In this document: in pieces, positions 19,079 to 28,251 of the stretch
Layout: each line of letters starts with the position of its first letter
How positions within the stretch are numbered: the stretch's first letter is position 1
Source of the DNA: Photobacterium lipolyticum
GTDB lineage: Bacteria; Pseudomonadota; Gammaproteobacteria; Enterobacterales; Vibrionaceae
Direction of reading: 5' to 3'
DNA: 64,000 bases
Assembly: GCF_003026475.1 (NCBI RefSeq)
Contig: NZ_PYMC01000007.1
Location: 62,001-126,000, forward strand
Program-made: the position numbers and the translations under genes
Notes under the pieces: generated by a model
The model's database searches: none
Told to the model about the DNA's origin: nothing
Seen by the model: only the letters and a program-made list of their open reading frames with translations

Positions 19079-21295
19079 ATGACACCCAAGATTGCCAAAG
19101 TGGCCCTTCCTGTTCCATTGGATAAAGCCTTTGATTACCTGGTCAAACCCGGCACATCCCCTGTCGTGGGTGGTCGGGTACGCGTTCCATTCGGGCGGCA
19201 GCAGCTGGTTGGACTGGTCATCGCCCTGACAGATCACTCTGATTTCCCGCTTAACCAGTTAAAGCCTCTTAACGCGGTGATCGATACCGCACCACTGTGG
19301 CAACCACCGCTGTTCAGCCTGCTATCCTGGGCCAGCAGTTATTACCAGTATCCATTGGGAGATACCCTAGCAAACGCCATGCCAGCGTTACTGCGCAAAG
19401 GACGGAGTGCCTCTCCTGCCACCCTGAAATACTGGACGCTAACTGAAGCAGGCCGGGATCAACCGCTAACGGCCCTCAAGCGCGCGCCACGACAGGTACA
19501 AGTGCTGAATATTTTGCGCCACGGCAACGCCAGCCATGAAGCCTTACTGGCCGAAGAAATCAGCTCTGCAACCCTGAAAACCTTGGCGGAAAAGGGCTGG
19601 ATTGCTGAGCAACAGGAAAAACCGCGCCTGAACGACTGGCACAAAGATTTTGCCCTGACCGAAGAAAAACCCCGCTTGCATGAAGAGCAGGCCCTGGCCA
19701 TCGCAACCATCAATGCGAATCCCGATTTTGCCTGTTATTTACTGGAAGGCGTCACCGGCTCAGGCAAAACTGAGGTCTACCTCAATCTGTTAGAGCCGGT
19801 ATTAGCCGCTGGAAAGCAGGCACTGATCCTGGTGCCTGAAATCGGCCTGACCCCGCAAACCATAAACCGTTTTCGCCGCCGATTTAATGTTCCGCTGGAA
19901 ACCGTGCATTCAGGCCTGAATGATACCGAGCGCCTCTCTTCCTGGCTGGCGGGGCGCGATAACCAGGCGGGGATCATTATCGGTACCCGCTCAGCCTTAT
20001 TCACACCATTTAAGAACCTCGGCATCATCATTGTTGATGAAGAGCATGATGCCTCGTATAAGCAGCAAGACAGCTTGCGTTATCATGCCCGTGATCTGGC
20101 CGTCATGCGGGCCAATAAAGAAAACATACCCATCGTATTGGGATCGGCCACGCCAGCGCTGGAAAGCTTGCATAACGCCAAAACCGGTAAATACCACCAC
20201 CTGCAGTTAACTCGGCGGGCAGGCAATGCACAAGTGGCCCGGCACGGCGTCTTAGATGTCAAGGGATTGTATTTGGAAGCCGGACTCTCCGCCCCTTTAG
20301 TGGCGCAAATGCGCAAGCATTTGACCGCGGGTAATCAGGTCATCCTGTTTCTCAATCGGCGCGGTTATTCGCCGGCGATGATCTGCCATGAATGTGGCTG
20401 GCTGGCTGAATGTGACCGTTGTGATGCCTACTACACCCTGCATCAGCAGTCGGGGCAGTTACGGTGCCATCACTGTGCCACCCAACGTCCGATCATGCAT
20501 CAATGCGAGAGCTGTGGCTCGACCCAGCTTCATGCGGTCGGTGTCGGAACCGAGCAGCTGGAACAACAGCTAGCGACATTGTTCCCTGAATACAAAACCG
20601 TGCGTATCGATCGCGACAGTACCCGCCGTAAAGGGGCGCTGGAAAATTACCTCGAGGCCATCAAAAATAATGAGTACCAGATCCTGATCGGCACTCAAAT
20701 GCTGGCCAAGGGTCACCATTTTCCCAATGTTACCTTAGTGGCTTTGATTGATGTCGACAGCGCGCTGTTCAGTAATGACTTCCGGGCATCGGAACGACTT
20801 GCCCAGCTGTTTATTCAGGTTGCAGGCCGTGCCGGACGCGCCAGTAAACCTGGTGAAGTTCTGCTGCAAACGCACCACCCGGAGCATGGCTTATTACAAG
20901 CTTTATTGCACAAAGGGTATGATCATTTTGCCGATAACGCGCTGCTTGAACGCAAGCAAGCTTTGCTGCCACCTTATACTCATTTGGCGCTGTTTCGCTC
21001 AGAGGCCAACAATAGTGACCATAATGTCCAATTTTTACAGCAAGTTCGCAGTATTTTCGAATCAAACCCGCTATTTAATCAAGCCGATGAACACCATAAA
21101 AGCTATGTCATGGGGCCAAATCCCGCACCTCTGGCACGCCGCGCTGGCCGTTATCGCTGGCAGTTATTACTGCAAGCCCCTGATCGGAAAACCCTGCAAC
21201 GCATGTTAGCCATTGCCAAACCCGCGATTCAATTACTGCCTCTTGCCAAGAAGGTTCGCTGGTCAATTGATGTCGAGCCACAGGATTTAACTTAA
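19079..21295 (+). CDS. priA: Primosomal helicase PriA
   Basis: Replication-restart helicase that reloads the replisome at stalled forks and D-loops. The 738 residues contain the N-terminal DNA 3'-end binding domain, Walker A GVTGSGKTEVYL, DEEHDASYKQ, GSATPALES, and a zinc-binding insert with four CxxC-like pairs (CHECGWLAECDRC, CHHC, CESC), then IGTQMLAKGHHFPNVTLV and QVAGRAGRA of the helicase core. Head of the conserved priA-cytR-ftsN order; divergent from rpmE. Confidence 0.97.
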   Translation: MTPKIAKVALPVPLDKAFDYLVKPGTSPVVGGRVRVPFGRQQLVGLVIALTDHSDFPLNQLKPLNAVIDTAPLWQPPLFSLLSWASSYYQYPLGDTLANAMPALLRKGRSASPATLKYWTLTEAGRDQPLTALKRAPRQVQVLNILRHGNASHEALLAEEISSATLKTLAEKGWIAEQQEKPRLNDWHKDFALTEEKPRLHEEQALAIATINANPDFACYLLEGVTGSGKTEVYLNLLEPVLAAGKQALILVPEIGLTPQTINRFRRRFNVPLETVHSGLNDTERLSSWLAGRDNQAGIIIGTRSALFTPFKNLGIIIVDEEHDASYKQQDSLRYHARDLAVMRANKENIPIVLGSATPALESLHNAKTGKYHHLQLTRRAGNAQVARHGVLDVKGLYLEAGLSAPLVAQMRKHLTAGNQVILFLNRRGYSPAMICHECGWLAECDRCDAYYTLHQQSGQLRCHHCATQRPIMHQCESCGSTQLHAVGVGTEQLEQQLATLFPEYKTVRIDRDSTRRKGALENYLEAIKNNEYQILIGTQMLAKGHHFPNVTLVALIDVDSALFSNDFRASERLAQLFIQVAGRAGRASKPGEVLLQTHHPEHGLLQALLHKGYDHFADNALLERKQALLPPYTHLALFRSEANNSDHNVQFLQQVRSIFESNPLFNQADEHHKSYVMGPNPAPLARRAGRYRWQLLLQAPDRKTLQRMLAIAKPAIQLLPLAKKVRWSIDVEPQDLT

Positions 21296-21467
21296 AACAA
21301 ACAATGCGATACAGATCACATTATTAATGTAATTTATGCTATTGAGAGCATGTTTAATCGCACTCTTAGAGCCTACAATAACAGCCTTGTCGGCATAGGT
21401 ATCAGCTCTATTTGGCTAGGGTCCTCCGGCAATATTATGAGAGAAATAATAGAGAGGAACTGCAATT

Positions 21468-22472
21468 ATGGCGACAATGAAGGATGTTGCCCAGCTTGCC
21501 GGTGTCTCAACAGCCACGGTTTCCCGTGCCCTGATGAACCCGGAAAAAGTCTCGGCCTCGACCCGGAAAAAAGTCGAACAAGCCGTTATGGAAGCTGGCT
21601 ATTCACCCAATTCACTAGCTCGGAATCTTCGCCGCAACGAATCAAAAACCATTGTTACTATTGTCCCTGATATCTGTGATCCCTACTTCACAGAAATCAT
21701 TCGCGGTATTGAAGAAGCCGCGATGGAACATGGCTACCTGGTTTTGCTTGGCGACAGTGGTCAGCAAAAGGTCCGCGAAAATTCCTTTGTCAACCTCGTG
21801 TTTACCAAACAAGCGGACGGCATGCTATTGCTCGGTTCCGATTTGCCCTTCGATGTCAGTAAACCCGAGCAGAAAAATCTACCGCCTTTGGTGATGGCGT
21901 GCGAATACGCACCAGAGCTGGAGTTACCCACCGTTCATATCGATAATTTAACCGCCGCGTATGAGGCCGTTAACTATCTGACTCAGATGGGCCACAGGCG
22001 TATTGCCCAAATATCCGGACCGGATCAAGCGGCACTATGCCAGTTCCGAGCCCAGGGATATCAGCAAGCACTCCGCCGTGGAGGCATTGAACTCAACCCG
22101 GCCTACACCGTCAAAGGTGACTTCTCATTTGCCGCTGGTGCCCGTGCAGTCACGGCCCTGCTTTCATTACCAGAGCCTCCGACAGCACTGTTTTGCCACA
22201 GTGATGTCATGGCTATCGGGGCAATGCAGCAAGCAAAACGCCTGGGATTACGTGTACCGCATGACCTGTCAATTGTCGGATTCGATGACATTCAATTTGC
22301 AGAATACTGCGATCCACCGCTTACCACCGTTTCCCAGCCACGTTATGAAATCGGCCGTCAGTCGATGTTAATGCTGCTGGAACTATTAAAAGGTAAAGAG
22401 GTACAGGCAGGTTCTCGTTTGCTGGACGCCAAACTTGTAATAAGGGAAAGTGCCGCCCCACCAGCACATTAA
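21468..22472 (+). CDS. cytR: LacI-family repressor CytR
   Basis: Cytidine-responsive repressor of nucleoside uptake and catabolism that acts together with CRP. The N-terminal helix-turn-helix is MKDVAQLAGVSTATVSRALM, with the hinge helix NSLARNLRR; the rest is a periplasmic-binding-protein-like effector domain (DICDPYFTEIIRGIEEAA, FCHSDVMAIGAM, SIVGFDDIQFAEY). Assigned as CytR rather than another LacI member because of its place between priA and ftsN and its 334-residue length. It follows priA by 172 bases with a GAGAGGAAC ribosome site. Confidence 0.93.
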   Translation: MATMKDVAQLAGVSTATVSRALMNPEKVSASTRKKVEQAVMEAGYSPNSLARNLRRNESKTIVTIVPDICDPYFTEIIRGIEEAAMEHGYLVLLGDSGQQKVRENSFVNLVFTKQADGMLLLGSDLPFDVSKPEQKNLPPLVMACEYAPELELPTVHIDNLTAAYEAVNYLTQMGHRRIAQISGPDQAALCQFRAQGYQQALRRGGIELNPAYTVKGDFSFAAGARAVTALLSLPEPPTALFCHSDVMAIGAMQQAKRLGLRVPHDLSIVGFDDIQFAEYCDPPLTTVSQPRYEIGRQSMLMLLELLKGKEVQAGSRLLDAKLVIRESAAPPAH

Positions 22473-22640
22473 TGACGTGCCAGCCAGATATACCGTGAGC
22501 TTATGAGTTTTGGCATAAGCTCACAAATATCAGCAACGGACCGACGTTTACCCCCTTTGAACGTCACAGAAACACTAGTCAGCCACCGTCCAAGTTTGTA
22601 ACATAGGGTTTATTATTTTTGCCGTTATATTGTCATCATT

Positions 22641-23216
22641 GTGGCCACTAAAGATTATGTAAAACGCGGACGCTCGCCCAAAAAGCCAGCCCGCCCCAAT
22701 CGTAAAGCGCCAGCATCCAATGGCTTCCCAATTAAATGGGCCATCATTGCCCTGCTCCTTGTCAGCGCTCTCGGTTATGGCTTGTATTTCCTATCTAGCT
22801 CACCGGCTCCCAAACCAGCCCCCGAGCCAACAAAACCTGTGGCAGTTAAACCAAAGCCCAAACCAATCACTAAAGCCAAAGAGACCGCTTTGCCCCCCAA
22901 ACCAGAGGAAAAATGGCATTATATTGAAGAGCTGGAAAATAAAGAAATCCAGGTTGAATCAAAGCAAGCCGAGAAACCGGGCCGCCCGTACCTGATGCAA
23001 TGCGGGGCGTACCGCAGCAAAGAGCAGGCGGAACAACGCAAGGCGATGATTGCTTTTCAGGGACTTGAGAGCCAGGTAAAAACTTCCCAGGGCGAAAAAG
23101 GCAACTGGTATCGCGTCATTCTTGGCCCGTATCCACAAAAGCGCAAAGCCGAAAGCGATCGCAATATGTTACGCCGTGCGGGGATTGAGCCATGCGCTAT
23201 TTGGTTTTGGGAGTGA
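22641..23216 (+). CDS. ftsN: Cell division protein FtsN
   Basis: Late divisome protein that triggers septal peptidoglycan synthesis. It starts at a GTG (22641), aligning with the family N-terminus ATKDYVKRG; no good ribosome site precedes it. A cytoplasmic basic tail is followed by one transmembrane helix at about residues 31-51, a Pro/Lys-rich periplasmic linker, and a C-terminal SPOR domain from about residue 113 that binds denuded glycan. Two SPOR cysteines (in MQCGAY and EPCAIW) are placed as for the structural disulfide. At 191 residues it is shorter than the E. coli protein (319), the loss being in the linker. Confidence 0.9.
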   Translation: MATKDYVKRGRSPKKPARPNRKAPASNGFPIKWAIIALLLVSALGYGLYFLSSSPAPKPAPEPTKPVAVKPKPKPITKAKETALPPKPEEKWHYIEELENKEIQVESKQAEKPGRPYLMQCGAYRSKEQAEQRKAMIAFQGLESQVKTSQGEKGNWYRVILGPYPQKRKAESDRNMLRRAGIEPCAIWFWE

Positions 23217-23270
23217 TCGCCAATCAGGCATAAGCCTGACCACCCCAAGCGCGACTTAATGTCTTTACCA

Positions 23271-23296
23271 AAAGGATGCCTGAGCATCCTTTTTTG
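23271..23296 (+). terminator. Terminator after ftsN
   Basis: AAAGGATGC/GCATCCTTT with loop CTGA and a T run; it separates ftsN from hslVU. Confidence 0.85.
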
Positions 23297-23339
23297 TTAT
23301 TTGCGACCTCCAATTGACAAAATCGTTTATCACTTTTGG

Positions 23340-23368
23340 CTTGAAAAATTATTCTTTCATCCCAACTA
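23340..23368 (+). promoter_or_regulatory. Sigma-32 type heat-shock promoter of hslVU
   Basis: CTTGAAA at 23340-23346 and TCCCAACT at 23360-23367, 13 bases apart, match the RpoH elements CTTGAAA and CCCCATNT. It lies 55 bases before hslV, an established heat-shock gene in E. coli. Confidence 0.75.
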
Positions 23369-23422
23369 TAGTAATAACATCGATACCGGCGCTGCGCCGG
23401 AGAGAACCAAAGAGGTTAGACC

Positions 23423-23950
23423 GTGACAACAATCGTATCTGTACGTCGAAACGGTAAAGTCGTTATTGCCGGTGATGGCCAGGTTTCCCTGGGCAACACT
23501 GTGATGAAAGGTAACGCGCGCAAAGTACGCCGTTTATACAACAACAAAGTTCTGGCTGGCTTTGCTGGCGGCACAGCTGATGCCTTCACTCTATTCGAAC
23601 GTTTTGAGCGTAAGCTTGAAATGCACCAGGGCCATCTTCTTAAGGCGGCGGTGGAACTGGCCAAAGACTGGCGCACCGACCGCATGCTTCGTAAACTCGA
23701 GGCCCTGCTAGCAGTCGCTGATGAAACCAGCTCATTAATCATTACCGGTAATGGTGATGTGGTTCAGCCAGAAAACGACCTGATTGCTATTGGCTCAGGG
23801 GGTAATTTTGCCCAGGCGGCCGCAACGGCCCTGCTGGAAAATACCGATTTGGGTGCCCGCGAAATTGCCGAGAAAGCACTGAATATCGCTGGCGATATCT
23901 GTGTTTTCACCAACCACAATCATACCATTGAAGAGCTCGATACTAAGTAA
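23423..23950 (+). CDS. hslV: ATP-dependent protease subunit HslV
   Basis: Proteolytic core of the HslUV (ClpYQ) protease, a dodecamer with a catalytic N-terminal threonine. It starts at GTG; after methionine removal the protein begins [19 protein letters not shown], so Thr1 is available as nucleophile, and Lys33 lies in NARKVRRLY. 175 residues, full length. First gene of hslVU behind a sigma-32 type promoter; hslU follows after ten bases. Confidence 0.97.
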   Translation: MTTIVSVRRNGKVVIAGDGQVSLGNTVMKGNARKVRRLYNNKVLAGFAGGTADAFTLFERFERKLEMHQGHLLKAAVELAKDWRTDRMLRKLEALLAVADETSSLIITGNGDVVQPENDLIAIGSGGNFAQAAATALLENTDLGAREIAEKALNIAGDICVFTNHNHTIEELDTK

Positions 23951-23960
23951 GGAAGCCGCT

Positions 23961-25292
23961 ATGTCTGAAATGACTCCACGCGAAATTGTTCATGAGCTTG
24001 ATCGCCACATTATCGGTCAGGACAAAGCCAAACGTGCCGTTGCTATCGCACTGCGCAACCGCTGGCGTCGCATGCAGCTTCCTGAAGAGCTGCGTGTTGA
24101 AGTCACCCCTAAAAATATTCTGATGATTGGCCCGACAGGCGTCGGTAAAACTGAAATTGCCCGCCGTCTGGCGAAATTAGCCAATGCGCCTTTCATTAAA
24201 GTGGAAGCGACTAAGTTCACCGAAGTCGGTTATGTCGGTAAAGAAGTCGAAACCATTATTCGCGATCTGACCGATGTCGCGGTTAAAATGACTCATCAGC
24301 AGGCGATGGAAAAAGTACGTTTCCGCGCTGAAGAGCTGGCTGAAGATCGTATTCTTGACATCCTGCTACCTCCCGCACGTGATGCCTGGGGCAAAAATGA
24401 AGAAACAGACAATAGTTCTGCGACTCGCCAATCATTTCGCAAGAAGTTGCGCGAAGGCAAGCTAGACGACAAAGAGATCGAAATCGATGTCGCAGCACCG
24501 CAGATGGGCGTTGAGATCATGGCTCCTCCTGGCATGGAAGACATGACCAACCAGCTGCAGGGTATGTTCCAGAATCTTGCCGGTAATACCACCAAAAAGC
24601 GTACGATGAAAATCAAAGACGCAATCAAGGCGGCAACCGAAGAAGAAGCCGCAAAACTGGTTAATCAGGAAGAGCTGAAAGAACATGCCATCTACGCGGT
24701 AGAGAACAACGGTATTGTCTTCCTCGATGAGATCGACAAGATCTGTAAGCGCGGTGAGGCATCCGGCCCGGACGTTTCCCGCGAAGGTGTCCAGCGTGAT
24801 CTGCTACCTTTAGTTGAAGGCAGCACGGTATCGACCAAGCACGGGATGGTGAAAACTGACCATATCCTGTTTGTCGCTTCCGGCGCGTTCCAGATGGCAA
24901 AGCCTTCAGATCTGATCCCGGAACTGCAAGGTCGCCTGCCTATTCGGGTTGAACTTGAAGCCCTGACCAGCGGTGACTTCAAACGTATCCTGACAGAGCC
25001 CAATGCATCGCTGACAGAGCAGTACATCGCGCTGATGGCAACGGAATCTGTCAATATCGACTTTACTGAAGACGGCATCAACAAAATTGCTGATGCCGCG
25101 TGGCAAGTTAACGAGCGCACAGAAAACATTGGTGCCCGCAGGCTGCACACCGTCATGGAACGCCTGATGGAAGAGTTGTCTTTCGACGCGACAGAAAGGT
25201 CGGGTGATAAGTTCATTATCGACGAAGCGTATGTTACAGACCGTTTAGGTGAGCTGGTTGATGACGAAGATTTAAGCCGCTTCATCCTCTAG
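23961..25292 (+). CDS. hslU: HslU ATPase, unfoldase of HslUV
   Basis: AAA+ ring that unfolds and feeds substrates to HslV. Start placed at 23961 ([13 protein letters not shown]), ten bases after hslV, with a GGAAG ribosome site; the upstream extension overlaps hslV. The 443 residues show Walker [16 protein letters not shown], the pore motif [13 protein letters not shown] region ([17 protein letters not shown]), an inserted I domain about residues 110-245, Walker [11 protein letters not shown], and the extreme C-terminal ...DEDLSRFIL that docks into HslV. Confidence 0.97.
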   Translation: MSEMTPREIVHELDRHIIGQDKAKRAVAIALRNRWRRMQLPEELRVEVTPKNILMIGPTGVGKTEIARRLAKLANAPFIKVEATKFTEVGYVGKEVETIIRDLTDVAVKMTHQQAMEKVRFRAEELAEDRILDILLPPARDAWGKNEETDNSSATRQSFRKKLREGKLDDKEIEIDVAAPQMGVEIMAPPGMEDMTNQLQGMFQNLAGNTTKKRTMKIKDAIKAATEEEAAKLVNQEELKEHAIYAVENNGIVFLDEIDKICKRGEASGPDVSREGVQRDLLPLVEGSTVSTKHGMVKTDHILFVASGAFQMAKPSDLIPELQGRLPIRVELEALTSGDFKRILTEPNASLTEQYIALMATESVNIDFTEDGINKIADAAWQVNERTENIGARRLHTVMERLMEELSFDATERSGDKFIIDEAYVTDRLGELVDDEDLSRFIL

Positions 25293-25326
25293 GCCTGAAC
25301 CATCAGCGCAGTGATTGAAAATGAAG

Positions 25327-25355
25327 AAAACGGTGTCATTCGACGCCGTTTTTTT
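25327..25355 (+). terminator. hslVU terminator
   Basis: AAAACGGTGTC stem with loop ATTC and arm GACGCCGTTTT (one wobble pair) leading into a T run. Confidence 0.85.
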
Positions 25356-25444
25356 GTTCTTAAACAAACATTATGCCGATAAAGTTGCCCATATCTGTGT
25401 TTGCGCCATAATACCCTCTCTACAGTTTCCTAAGTAACGACATT

Positions 25445-26350
25445 ATGAAATCATCTTCACTCGCAATCTGGCTTGATGCAGCAAGGCCCAAAACCTTGCC
25501 ATTAGCCATCGCATCGATTGTATGCGGCAGTGCAGTGGCAGGATGGCAAGGACGTTTTTCTGCATCAATCACAGGCCTCGCCCTGCTCACCGCACTTTTA
25601 CTCCAAATATTATCAAACCTGGCCAATGACTATGGTGATGCCGTTAAGGGCACAGATAATGATGCCCGCCTTGGCCCGCAACGGGCGATCCAGTCCGGTT
25701 TAGTTACCCCAGGCGCAATGCGTAATGCCATGGTACTGAATATTATACTGACGATAGCCAGCGGACTGAGCCTAATCTTCCTTGCCTGTAATAATTTGCA
25801 GGACATGTTTGGCTTTATGTTATTAGGTTTGATGGCGATTGCAGGCTCTATTGCCTATACCGTCGGTAATAAACCTTATGGTTACCGAGGGCTGGGCGAT
25901 CTGTCGGTTCTGATGTTCTTTGGCTGGCTAGGTGTTGCGGGCACGTATTATCTGCAGGCAGGTTCAATTGATTCAATCATTATGCTACCCGCAACCGCAT
26001 GTGGTCTATTGGCTGTCGGTGTACTTAACATCAATAACTTAAGAGATATCGAGAACGACCGAGCCTGTGGAAAATTAACGTTAGCGGTACGCATGGGGCC
26101 AGACTGGGGACGCAAGTACCACCTGTTCCTGTTAACCGGTAGCGTAGTCTGTTTAACCCTGTTTGCACTCTTGGAACTTCATTCGCCGTTTGGCTGGTTA
26201 TTTATTCTCAGCTTGCCGCTGCTGTTTCAACACGGCAAACAGGTATTTCAATCTGCTGATGGCGCAGCATTGCGCCCGATGATGGCGACCATGGTCAAAT
26301 GCGCCTTACTGACCAATATCCTGTTTGCTGCGGGAGTCGTTCTGGCTTGA
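25445..26350 (+). CDS. menA: 1,4-dihydroxy-2-naphthoate octaprenyltransferase
   Basis: Membrane UbiA-family prenyltransferase that attaches the isoprenoid tail in menaquinone synthesis. The 301 residues hold about eight to nine hydrophobic helices and both aspartate motifs for the prenyl diphosphate: NDYGDAVKGTDND and NLRDIENDRACGK. The region after it (26351-26690) lacks a clear terminator. The menA-rraA order is that of enteric bacteria and Vibrio. Confidence 0.95.
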   Translation: MKSSSLAIWLDAARPKTLPLAIASIVCGSAVAGWQGRFSASITGLALLTALLLQILSNLANDYGDAVKGTDNDARLGPQRAIQSGLVTPGAMRNAMVLNIILTIASGLSLIFLACNNLQDMFGFMLLGLMAIAGSIAYTVGNKPYGYRGLGDLSVLMFFGWLGVAGTYYLQAGSIDSIIMLPATACGLLAVGVLNINNLRDIENDRACGKLTLAVRMGPDWGRKYHLFLLTGSVVCLTLFALLELHSPFGWLFILSLPLLFQHGKQVFQSADGAALRPMMATMVKCALLTNILFAAGVVLA

Positions 26351-26509
26351 CCTCAGTATTCGTTAAACAAAATCGGTTAAACCGCACATCGATTTAAGAA
26401 AGCATCAGTGATTAAGATGCATGGACGGTTACCAACCAACATCCTTGTTGCAATGAAAGCCCAACTGGTTATAATTTCATCAGGTTGATAGTATTAAATT
26501 AACCAATCG

Positions 26510-26545
26510 CAATGCCATGAATCTCCGTAATAATTCTTGGCATTG
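26510..26545. repeat. Hairpin in the menA-rraA gap
   Basis: CAATGCCATGAAT and ATTCTTGGCATTG are inverted with one mismatch and a ten-base loop. No strong T run follows. It could be an rraA leader element or part of a menA terminator; nothing else is evident in this 340-base gap. Confidence 0.4.
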
Positions 26546-26690
26546 TTGTTCATTCCAAACCGTTACACACACAGTGATGAATTAGAAATAAGACAGGACT
26601 AAGCTTGTCAGCATCACTTTACATACACACGGCATCGGTAACTTTGGTCTGACAGCCCCCTTTTCTTTTGCCACAACAAGAAGCTAGCTT

Positions 26691-27176
26691 ATGGAATATA
26701 ATACCTCCGAGCTATGCGATATTTACCTGGAACAGGTGGATGTCGTTGAGCCAATGTTCAGTTCTTACGGTGGGCGCAGTTCCTTCGGCGGCCAGGTTTC
26801 TACGGTAAAATGCTTTGAAGATAATGCATTGATCCGCTCGGTACTGGAGCAATCCGGTATAGGACGCATATTATTAATTGACGGTGGTGGCTCATTACGG
26901 CGTGCATTGATTGATGCTGACATCGCCCAGCTTGCTGCTGACAATGGATGGGAGGGGTTAATTGTCTATGGCTGCGTGCGCCATGTCGATGATCTGGATG
27001 AACTCGACATTGGTATTCAGGCTCTGGCTTCAATACCGGTAGGGGCAGATCAACAAGGGGTAGGAGAAGCCGATGTGGCCGTGAATTTTGGCGGTGTCAC
27101 TTTCTTGCCGGAAGACCATCTCTATGCTGATAACACTGGGGTGATCTTATCGCCAGAACCGCTCGATATCGAGTGA
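26691..27176 (+). CDS. rraA: Regulator of RNase E activity RraA
   Basis: Trimeric protein that binds RNase E and its RNA-degradosome partners and inhibits mRNA decay. Its fold derives from class II aldolases and demethylmenaquinone methyltransferase-like proteins; it was formerly mis-named MenG because of the menA neighbour. 161 residues with [32 protein letters not shown] and [17 protein letters not shown]. Convergent with zapB across a shared terminator. Confidence 0.95.
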   Translation: MEYNTSELCDIYLEQVDVVEPMFSSYGGRSSFGGQVSTVKCFEDNALIRSVLEQSGIGRILLIDGGGSLRRALIDADIAQLAADNGWEGLIVYGCVRHVDDLDELDIGIQALASIPVGADQQGVGEADVAVNFGGVTFLPEDHLYADNTGVILSPEPLDIE

Positions 27177-27221
27177 CCCGCAGTGCCATCGAGGTACAAG
27201 ATAAAATCATGTACCTGAGAT

Positions 27222-27252
27222 AAAAAAACAGAGCCAATCGGCTCTGTTTTTT
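27222..27252. terminator. Bidirectional terminator between rraA and zapB
   Basis: AAAAAACAGAGCC/GGCTCTGTTTTTT with loop AATC; A and T runs on both sides. It touches the zapB stop codon. Confidence 0.85.
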
Positions 27253-27493
27253 ATTCTACGTGATCCATCTTACCCAGCAATGTGCGAACGCGCTCTTGCC
27301 ATGCTTGATGATCATTCTGTAGTTTCTGGTTGTCCTGCTCTAATACTTCACGGTTTGAACGTAGTTCTTGCGCTTCTGCAGTCAGGCTTTCATTGGTTTC
27401 TTTTAGTTCTTCAATTTCCATTTGTAGCAGAGAAATTGTATCAACAGCCATTTGCACTTTGGCTTCCAGCTTTTCCAACATTTCTAAAGACAT
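27251..27493 (-). CDS. zapB: Cell division coiled-coil protein ZapB
   Basis: Small all-helical protein that forms filaments at midcell and links ZapA-FtsZ to MatP. The sequence is one continuous coiled coil ([20 protein letters not shown]...). I start it at 27493 ([12 protein letters not shown], 80 residues) because known homologues begin there and an AGGTGA ribosome site lies seven bases upstream; an in-frame ATG at 27517 with AAGGTAA before it would add eight residues and cannot be excluded. Confidence 0.92.
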   Translation of the reverse strand: MSLEMLEKLEAKVQMAVDTISLLQMEIEELKETNESLTAEAQELRSNREVLEQDNQKLQNDHQAWQERVRTLLGKMDHVE

Positions 27494-27895
27494 ATTGTTC
27501 ACCTGATCTAAGCCCATATCATTACCTTAAACCGTTAAGGTAATACCACACGAGCATGGTTTAAATTCGTTGCTGCGCCTATTCTAACGAGGCCGTCGCC
27601 ATCTGGCATCCTCTAATCCATCGCTTTTTTGCAAATGGATGAATTTCGCACAATCTTGACAGCAATTTTGCCTTGCTATTGTAATCCAATTGCATAAACC
27701 GAGGCATTGGGCTTTGCTGTCTTTTCGATTTTAACCGTATCGCTATAAAAACAGGTTAACTCCCTGTTATAAACTTTTAATTTTTCTCCCTACGCCAGTT
27801 CGTTGATACCTCCGTGACTGGAAACCGACCAAAGCGCTAAAAATACTCCCTCCTCTGTTACAGAATGCTTGAAATTGCGATCTAACTCAATTTTC

Positions 27896-27999
27896 ATGCA
27901 GCGCTTGCGTGCTAATTTTTATTGTGATCGTATCTCTCTTGGAGAAGTCCAAGAATTTGCCATCTTGGCATATCCGACCTAATTAAGGTCGGATTTTTT
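27896..27999 (+). ncRNA. Candidate small RNA with three hairpins and intrinsic terminator
   Basis: In the 758-base zapB-glpF gap, three consecutive hairpins end in a terminator: CTTGGA-GAAG-TCCAAG (27938-27953), TGCCA-TCT-TGGCA (27958-27970) and TCCGACCT-AATTA-AGGTCGGA (27973-27993) followed by six T. The minus strand has no T run, and no plus-strand gene lies upstream since zapB is divergent. TTGCGT (27905) and TCGTAT (27928), 17 bases apart, could be its promoter. A 28-codon ORF from 27896 ends inside the terminator but lacks a ribosome site. The true 5' end is unknown. It could instead be a glpF leader attenuator. Confidence 0.55.
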
Positions 28000-28130
28000 A
28001 TTTAACCTAGTCATTTATACCAAAAAATCACCCTACCCCAGTCCTAAACGTCACATTCCATTTACACATATCAGCGTTAACTCACAAAAAGCGCAAACGA
28101 TTGGCCCTCGCTCGGAATGACTCTCTTTTT

Positions 28131-28146
28131 ATGCTCGAACGCACAT
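28131..28146 (+). promoter_or_regulatory. GlpR-like operator before glpF
   Basis: ATGCTCGAACGCACAT resembles the half-sites of the GlpR operator (ATGTTCG and CGAACAT) but with a two-base rather than four-base spacer. It sits 105 bases before glpF. Confidence 0.3.
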
Positions 28147-28251
28147 TTTTGGTTCAATTTTATTTCAATAATAGACAGGTACGCTACATTAACGCTCGAA
28201 TAACAACTATAAAGCAATCCCCCTACAATATATCGACAAAAGGACTGAGAG

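Noticed and set aside
27896..27982. 28-codon frame as an attenuator leader peptide
   Set aside because: No ribosome site and no run of one amino acid; its end inside a terminator stem may be chance. Kept only as part of the RNA candidate.
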